Shown in pieces: positions 7,952-10,363 of a stretch of 10,363 nucleotides of DNA; positions within the stretch are counted from its first letter, which is position 1, and each line of letters opens with the position of its first letter. Location of the stretch: positions 1 through 10,363 of the forward strand of contig JAYSCT010000146.1 of the NCBI GenBank assembly GCA_041914785.1. Reading direction: 5' to 3'. This stretch comes from Pelomonas sp041914785 (GTDB lineage Bacteria > Pseudomonadota > Gammaproteobacteria > Burkholderiales > Burkholderiaceae_C). The notes under the pieces are model-generated. The model was not told where the DNA came from, searched no databases, and saw only the letters and a list, made by a program, of their open reading frames with translations. The position numbers and the translations under genes are program-made.

Positions 7952-8677
7952 TCAGGCGGCCAGGCGCAGGCAGTGCTCGGTCATCGCGTCCATGACGGTC
8001 AGCAGCTGCTCGCTGGCGCGGAAGACCGGCACCGCGCGGCTCGTGCTGGCGCCGTCCTTCAGCGGCTCCCAGGCCGCTTCGGCCTGCGCCAGGCCGGCGC
8101 GCAGCGTGGGGCTGCCGGCGCTGCGCAGCGTCTGCAGGCCGGCCTCGAACTCGTAGATGGCCGACTGGCGCTCGCGGCGCACCGCCTCGGCCCCGGGGCT
8201 CACCAGCCCCAGCAGCGCCACGCGTTGCGACAGCAGCCGCTGGCGCGAGGCCATGCGCGCCTGCCAGGGCAGGTCGGCCCGCGAACCGTTGGCCAGCATG
8301 GCCAGCGTCAGCATCTCGTTGGCCACCGACAGCAGCGCCCGGTGCGCCTCGACGCCGGGCGTGCCGGCCAGCAGGGCCTGGTAGTCCTCGTAGCGGCGCG
8401 CCAGCGCGCGCAGGCTGCCGGCCTGCTCCGGTGTGCCCGGATTCAGGCTCATCTGCGCCAGCTGCTGCCCAAAGGCGGTGCAGCTGGCGGCCAGCGTGTC
8501 CCGTGCCGGTGCTTCCAGCGCCGGGTCGGCCATGCAGAGCCAGGCCTTGCCCATGCGCTGGCTCAGCGCGGCGAGGCTGGGGGGCGTGCGTGTGGCGGGC
8601 TGGCACAGGGCGGAGAGCGGGGTGGTGGCACCGACGGCGCTGATGGCGCAGAGGAACAGGCGACGCGAGGCTGGCAT
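7952..8677 (-). CDS. Secreted PilJ/NarX-type sensor-domain protein in the nitrate operon
   Basis: The 241-residue protein begins with a likely signal peptide (MPASRRLFLCAISAVGATTP, Arg-Arg then a hydrophobic run) and is otherwise helical and soluble, so it is probably periplasmic. SALC near residue 25 resembles a lipobox only loosely (Leu at -1), so a lipoprotein is possible but not favoured. Two related motifs, SLAALSQRMGKAWLCM and SRQRLLSQRVALLGLV, match the repeated helix pattern of the PilJ-type domain (type IV pili methyl-accepting chemotaxis transducer N-terminal domain), also found in the nitrate sensors NarX and NarQ. No transmembrane helix, HAMP, kinase or output domain follows. Its place between the FAD protein and nasA, where nirD is often found, suggests a role in sensing or binding nitrate or nitrite; this is inference. 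No clear Shine-Dalgarno precedes the ATG, which was chosen because the signal peptide starts there. Confidence 0.78.
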   Translation of the reverse strand: MPASRRLFLCAISAVGATTPLSALCQPATRTPPSLAALSQRMGKAWLCMADPALEAPARDTLAASCTAFGQQLAQMSLNPGTPEQAGSLRALARRYEDYQALLAGTPGVEAHRALLSVANEMLTLAMLANGSRADLPWQARMASRQRLLSQRVALLGLVSPGAEAVRRERQSAIYEFEAGLQTLRSAGSPTLRAGLAQAEAAWEPLKDGASTSRAVPVFRASEQLLTVMDAMTEHCLRLAA

Positions 8678-8703
8678 GCGGGCTGGGGTGAGCTGCGGGG
8701 GGC

Positions 8704-8723
8704 GAGCCGAAGGGTGTCGGCTC
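8704..8723. repeat. Intergenic hairpin between the FAD protein gene and the PilJ-like gene
   Basis: GAGCCGA (8704-8710) and TCGGCTC (8717-8723) form a perfect 7-bp stem with a 6-nt loop, in the 90-bp gap inside the operon. There is no T tract on either strand, so it looks more like an mRNA processing or stability hairpin, or a genome repeat, than a strong terminator. Confidence 0.5.
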
Positions 8724-8767
8724 CTCCCTCACAAAGCAGGGTTCGTACCAGGTAGGCATCGCCGTCC

Positions 8768-10006
8768 TCATGCCGCCACCTCGCCGAACATCAGCCGGTC
8801 GCGGATGTCGTCGATGCGGCGGCCTTCGCGCAGCAGCCGGAAGTACCAGGGGCCGTCGGCGGTGTCGCCGTACAGGCAGGCGCCCACCAGCCGGCCGTCC
8901 TGGATCACCAGCTTCTTGTAGACCTTGGCCGGCGGGTCGCTCAGCACGATCTCCTCGGTGCCCGCGCCGCCCGTGAAGTTGCCGGCGCTGAACAGGTCGA
9001 TGCCGGTCACCTTGAGCTTGGTGCTGATGTCCGAGCCGCGGTAGCGGCCGGTGCCGACCTGCGCGAGGTGCGTGGCCAGCACGCGGCCCTGCTCGAACAG
9101 CGGCGCCACCAGCCCGTAGGCCACGCCGCGGTGCGCGGCGCATTCGCCCACCGCGTAGATGCGCGGGTCGGTGACGGTCTGCATCGTGTCGGTGACGACG
9201 ATGCCGCGCTGGCACAGCAGCCCGGCGCGCTCGGCCAGCGCCGTATTGGGGCGGATGCCCGCGGCCATGACGACGAGATCGGCCGGCACCTCGAAGCCGC
9301 GGCCCTGCGCGTCCTGCAGCTGCACGGCGCGCACGCGGCCGTCGTCGCCGGCCAGCAGCGCCTGCGTCTGCGCGGCCAGCTCGAAGCGCAGGCCGCGCTC
9401 CACCAGCGTCTGGCGCAGCAGGTCGCCGGCCGCGGCGTCCAGCTGGCGTTCCATCAGCGTGCCGCCCAGATGCACGACCGTGACCTGCATGCCGCGCAGC
9501 AGCAGCCCGTGGGCGGCCTCCAGGCCCAGCACGCCGCCGCCGATGACGACCGCGTGCCGGTACTTAGCCGCGGCGTCGATCATGGCCGTCGTGTCGGCGA
9601 TGTCGCGGTAGCTGATGACGCCGGCCAGCGCGCGGCCCGGCACCGGCGGCACGAACGGCGTGGAGCCGGTGGCGACGAGCAGGCGGTCGTAGTCGGCCGT
9701 CACCGGGCGGCCGTCGGCGTCCGTCGCATGGACGCGGCGGTGCACGCGGTCGATGTCGGTCACCGTGGTGCCCAGGTGCAGCGTGATGCCGTGCGCCTCG
9801 TACCAGGAGCGCGGGTTCAGGATGATCTCGTCCAGCGTCTGCTCGCCCGCCAGCACCGGCGACAGCAGGATGCGGTTGTAGTTCGGGTGCGGCTCGGCGC
9901 CGAAGACGGTGATGTCGTAGAGGCCCGGGTTGATCTTCAGCAGCTCCTCGAGCGTGCGCACGCCGGCCATGCCGTTGCCCACCATCACGAGCTTCATCTT
10001 CTTCAC
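8768..10006 (-). CDS. NirB-N-terminus-like FAD/NAD(P)H oxidoreductase, likely electron-transfer subunit for nitrate reductase
   Basis: A 412-residue pyridine nucleotide-disulphide-type flavoprotein matching the N-terminal half of assimilatory nitrite reductase NirB/NasD and of Bacillus NasB. Seen: FAD Rossmann motif VGNGMAGVRTLEELL (9-23), PNYNRILLSPVLAG (41-54), VATGSTPFVPP (111-121), NAD motif VVIGGGVLGLEAA (153-165), a second FAD block IYAVGECAAHRG (283-294), and the NirB-like C-domain LKVTGIDLFSAGNF and GDTADGPWYFRLLREG. It stops at RLMFGEVAA, where full NirB (about 800+ residues) would continue into BFD, ferredoxin-like and siroheme domains; none follows. The protein is not internally broken. 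I chose GTG at 10006 because AAGGGG lies 6 nt upstream; ATG at 9997 is the alternative. Probable role: NAD(P)H oxidation and electron delivery to NasA. First operon gene in the window, with a sigma-54 site just upstream. Confidence 0.85.
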   Translation of the reverse strand: MKKMKLVMVGNGMAGVRTLEELLKINPGLYDITVFGAEPHPNYNRILLSPVLAGEQTLDEIILNPRSWYEAHGITLHLGTTVTDIDRVHRRVHATDADGRPVTADYDRLLVATGSTPFVPPVPGRALAGVISYRDIADTTAMIDAAAKYRHAVVIGGGVLGLEAAHGLLLRGMQVTVVHLGGTLMERQLDAAAGDLLRQTLVERGLRFELAAQTQALLAGDDGRVRAVQLQDAQGRGFEVPADLVVMAAGIRPNTALAERAGLLCQRGIVVTDTMQTVTDPRIYAVGECAAHRGVAYGLVAPLFEQGRVLATHLAQVGTGRYRGSDISTKLKVTGIDLFSAGNFTGGAGTEEIVLSDPPAKVYKKLVIQDGRLVGACLYGDTADGPWYFRLLREGRRIDDIRDRLMFGEVAA

Positions 10007-10012
10007 GCGCGT

Positions 10013-10018
10013 CCCCTT
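10013..10018 (-). promoter_or_regulatory. Ribosome binding site deciding the GTG start of the FAD protein
   Basis: On the minus strand AAGGGG lies 6 nt before GTG at 10006. It would be about 15 nt from the internal ATG at 9997, too far for good use, so it favours the GTG. Confidence 0.6.
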
Positions 10019-10047
10019 GCTGCCAAAGCTGGTCTGACCCTTGCATC

Positions 10048-10062
10048 GCAAGCGATGTGCCA
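10048..10062 (-). promoter_or_regulatory. Sigma-54 (RpoN) -24/-12 promoter of the nitrate-assimilation operon
   Basis: On the minus strand, TGGCACATCGCTTGC carries all six bases of the -24 block TGGCAC, a 5-nt spacer and all four bases of the -12 block TTGC, so the invariant GG and GC are separated by the required 10 nt. Transcription would start near 10036, giving a 5' leader of about 30 nt before the GTG at 10006. RpoN control with NtrC is established for nitrate assimilation in several proteobacteria, so the location fits the function. A palindrome ATCGC-TT-GCGAT overlaps the -12 half. Confidence 0.75.
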
Positions 10063-10096
10063 GCGAAGAAGCTGGCCTCCAGACGGCCGCAGCGTG

Positions 10097-10114
10097 AAAA
10101 AACGCCTGGCGGCG
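10097..10114 (-). terminator. Possible weak intrinsic terminator upstream of the operon promoter
   Basis: On the minus strand CGCC-GCCA-GGCG, a 4-pair GC stem with a 4-nt loop (one extra G-U pair possible), runs directly into T6 at 10102-10097. It could stop transcripts from a minus-strand gene beyond the window before the sigma-54 promoter, or act as an attenuator for an upstream promoter. The stem is short. Confidence 0.35.
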
Positions 10115-10140
10115 CCCCACGCCGAAGCCCAATTCAGCCC

Positions 10141-10171
10141 GGTGCGGGTGCACTCATCCCAAAAATGGTGC
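10141..10171. promoter_or_regulatory. Cluster of NtrC-like half-sites
   Basis: Plus-strand GGTGC (10141-10145), GGTGCA (10147-10152) and TGGTGC (10166-10171) match half of the NtrC consensus (TGCAC-N7-GTGCA type). They lie roughly 105-135 bp before the predicted sigma-54 start, a usual enhancer distance. None pairs with a good opposite half-site at the proper spacing, so binding is uncertain. Confidence 0.3.
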
Positions 10172-10186
10172 CCCTCGCTCAGCCCG

Positions 10187-10339
10187 CGCCTGCTGAACGC
10201 AGGCGTGCTGATCGGTCTTGCAGACCGCGCCGCGGGCGAGCCCGCGACTCTTCGGCAGGCACGGCGAGCCCACCGGGCTCACCGAGTCCGGCCTCAGCCC
10301 CCGAGGAGCGGCGATTGACCGGGCATCGAGCCCGGTCAA
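10187..10339. repeat. Array of five perfect inverted repeats
   Basis: Five hairpins follow one another: CGCCTGC/GCAGGCG (10187-10205, 5-nt loop, with outer TCAGC/GCTGA arms at 10179-10183 and 10207-10211); CGGTCT/AGACCG (10213-10227, 3-nt loop); CGCGGGC/GCCCGCG (10231-10246, 2-nt loop); GAGCCC/GGGCTC (10266-10280, 3-nt loop, extended by CGG/CCG past one mismatch); and TTGACCGGGC/GCCCGGTCAA (10315-10339, 10 pairs, 5-nt loop). The arm sequences differ, so this is not a tandem repeat. No T tract follows the strongest stem. Confidence 0.6.
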
Positions 10340-10363
10340 CATCGCCAGACGGGCCGGCTTGGG

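Larger units (their letters stand above)
10007..10363. other. Non-coding upstream region of the nitrate operon, rich in inverted repeats
   Basis: No convincing gene is seen in these 357 bases. Reading leftward on the minus strand it holds an array of five perfect hairpins (10187-10339), NtrC-like half-sites (10141-10171), a small hairpin with T6 (10097-10114), a GCCAGC/GCTGGC hairpin (10059-10076), a sigma-54 promoter (10048-10062) and a ribosome binding site (10013-10018). A minus-strand gene beyond the window could end near its right edge: a TGA at 10336-10338 sits in the first hairpin arm, but too little is visible to judge. Confidence 0.6.

Noticed and set aside
5248..7995. 915-codon plus-strand open frame antisense to nasA
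   Set aside because: It mirrors nasA almost end to end and has a repetitive Ala/Arg/Gly/Val composition. nasA has every expected motif, so this is a by-product of strong third-position GC.
8678..8771. ATGA overlap at the stop of the FAD protein gene as the start of another gene (minus strand, ATG at 8771)
   Set aside because: The frame continues out of phase through the PilJ-like gene, crosses the hairpin repeat, and gives Pro/Arg/His-rich sequence without a domain. It is not nirD and not the missing NirB C-terminus.
9068..10318. 416-codon plus-strand open frame antisense to the FAD protein
   Set aside because: Low-complexity composition, no motif, and the opposite strand holds a clear flavoprotein plus its promoter.
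10187..10339. NasR/NasT-type (ANTAR) antiterminator leader
   Set aside because: ANTAR targets need paired stems with hexanucleotide loops carrying conserved A and G. The loops here are 5, 3, 2, 3 and 5 nt, and the one hexaloop hairpin (10059-10076) lacks the pattern on either strand.
10154..10342. Small minus-strand frame of 62 codons in the upstream region
   Set aside because: It runs through the five hairpins, has no ribosome binding site I can see, and no recognisable family. The frame is open to the window edge, so the tail of an upstream gene cannot be fully excluded.
10187..10363. tRNA gene or CRISPR array in the hairpin-rich region
   Set aside because: No cloverleaf with T-loop and acceptor pairing could be drawn, and the hairpin arms differ in sequence with no regular repeat-spacer spacing.

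Overview
The window is GC-rich DNA with strong G/C third-position bias. Its genes (assimilatory nitrate reductase with cobA, coaX, a HAMP-type chemotaxis receptor, PhoD- and YdeI-like enzymes), together with many short GC palindromes between genes, suggest a betaproteobacterium of the order Burkholderiales (Rubrivivax/Roseateles/Leptothrix-like). This placement rests on gene content and style, not on a marker gene. I see no rRNA, tRNA, CRISPR array, transposase or phage gene.

Left part (1-4288), unrelated housekeeping and accessory genes. A PhoD-like metallophosphatase (+) has an unresolved 5' end. It meets the type III pantothenate kinase gene coaX (-) tail to tail, and the two stop codons share one CTAG. 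Divergent from coaX is a complete methyl-accepting chemotaxis protein (+) with a clear ribosome binding site, followed by a YdeI/OmdA-family protein (+). A hairpin-rich 63-bp gap separates that gene from the convergent operon to its right.

Right part (4352-10363), a nitrate-assimilation operon read right to left on the minus strand. Its order is: a 412-residue NirB-N-terminus-like FAD/NAD(P)H oxidoreductase; a secreted protein with PilJ/NarX-type sensor-domain motifs; nasA, the molybdopterin nitrate reductase, with a C-terminal BFD-like Fe-S domain; and cobA, which commits uroporphyrinogen III to siroheme, the nitrite reductase cofactor. nasA and cobA overlap by ATGA. The usual neighbours, a full-length nirB with its siroheme half and nirD, are missing here. 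The FAD protein may therefore be the diaphorase subunit that feeds electrons from NAD(P)H to the NasA Fe-S domain. Nitrite reductase and the nitrate transporter would have to lie outside the window.

Upstream of the operon (10007-10363) there is no convincing gene, but there is much structure: a near-perfect sigma-54 promoter (TGGCAC-N5-TTGC) about 40 bp before the GTG start, NtrC-like half-sites further up, a small hairpin with a T6 tract, and a run of five perfect hairpins. This suggests nitrogen control through RpoN/NtrC. The most unusual points are the domain redistribution between the FAD protein and NasA, the PilJ-like secreted protein inside the operon, the hairpin array, and a palindromic repeat translated in frame near the N-terminus of CobA.
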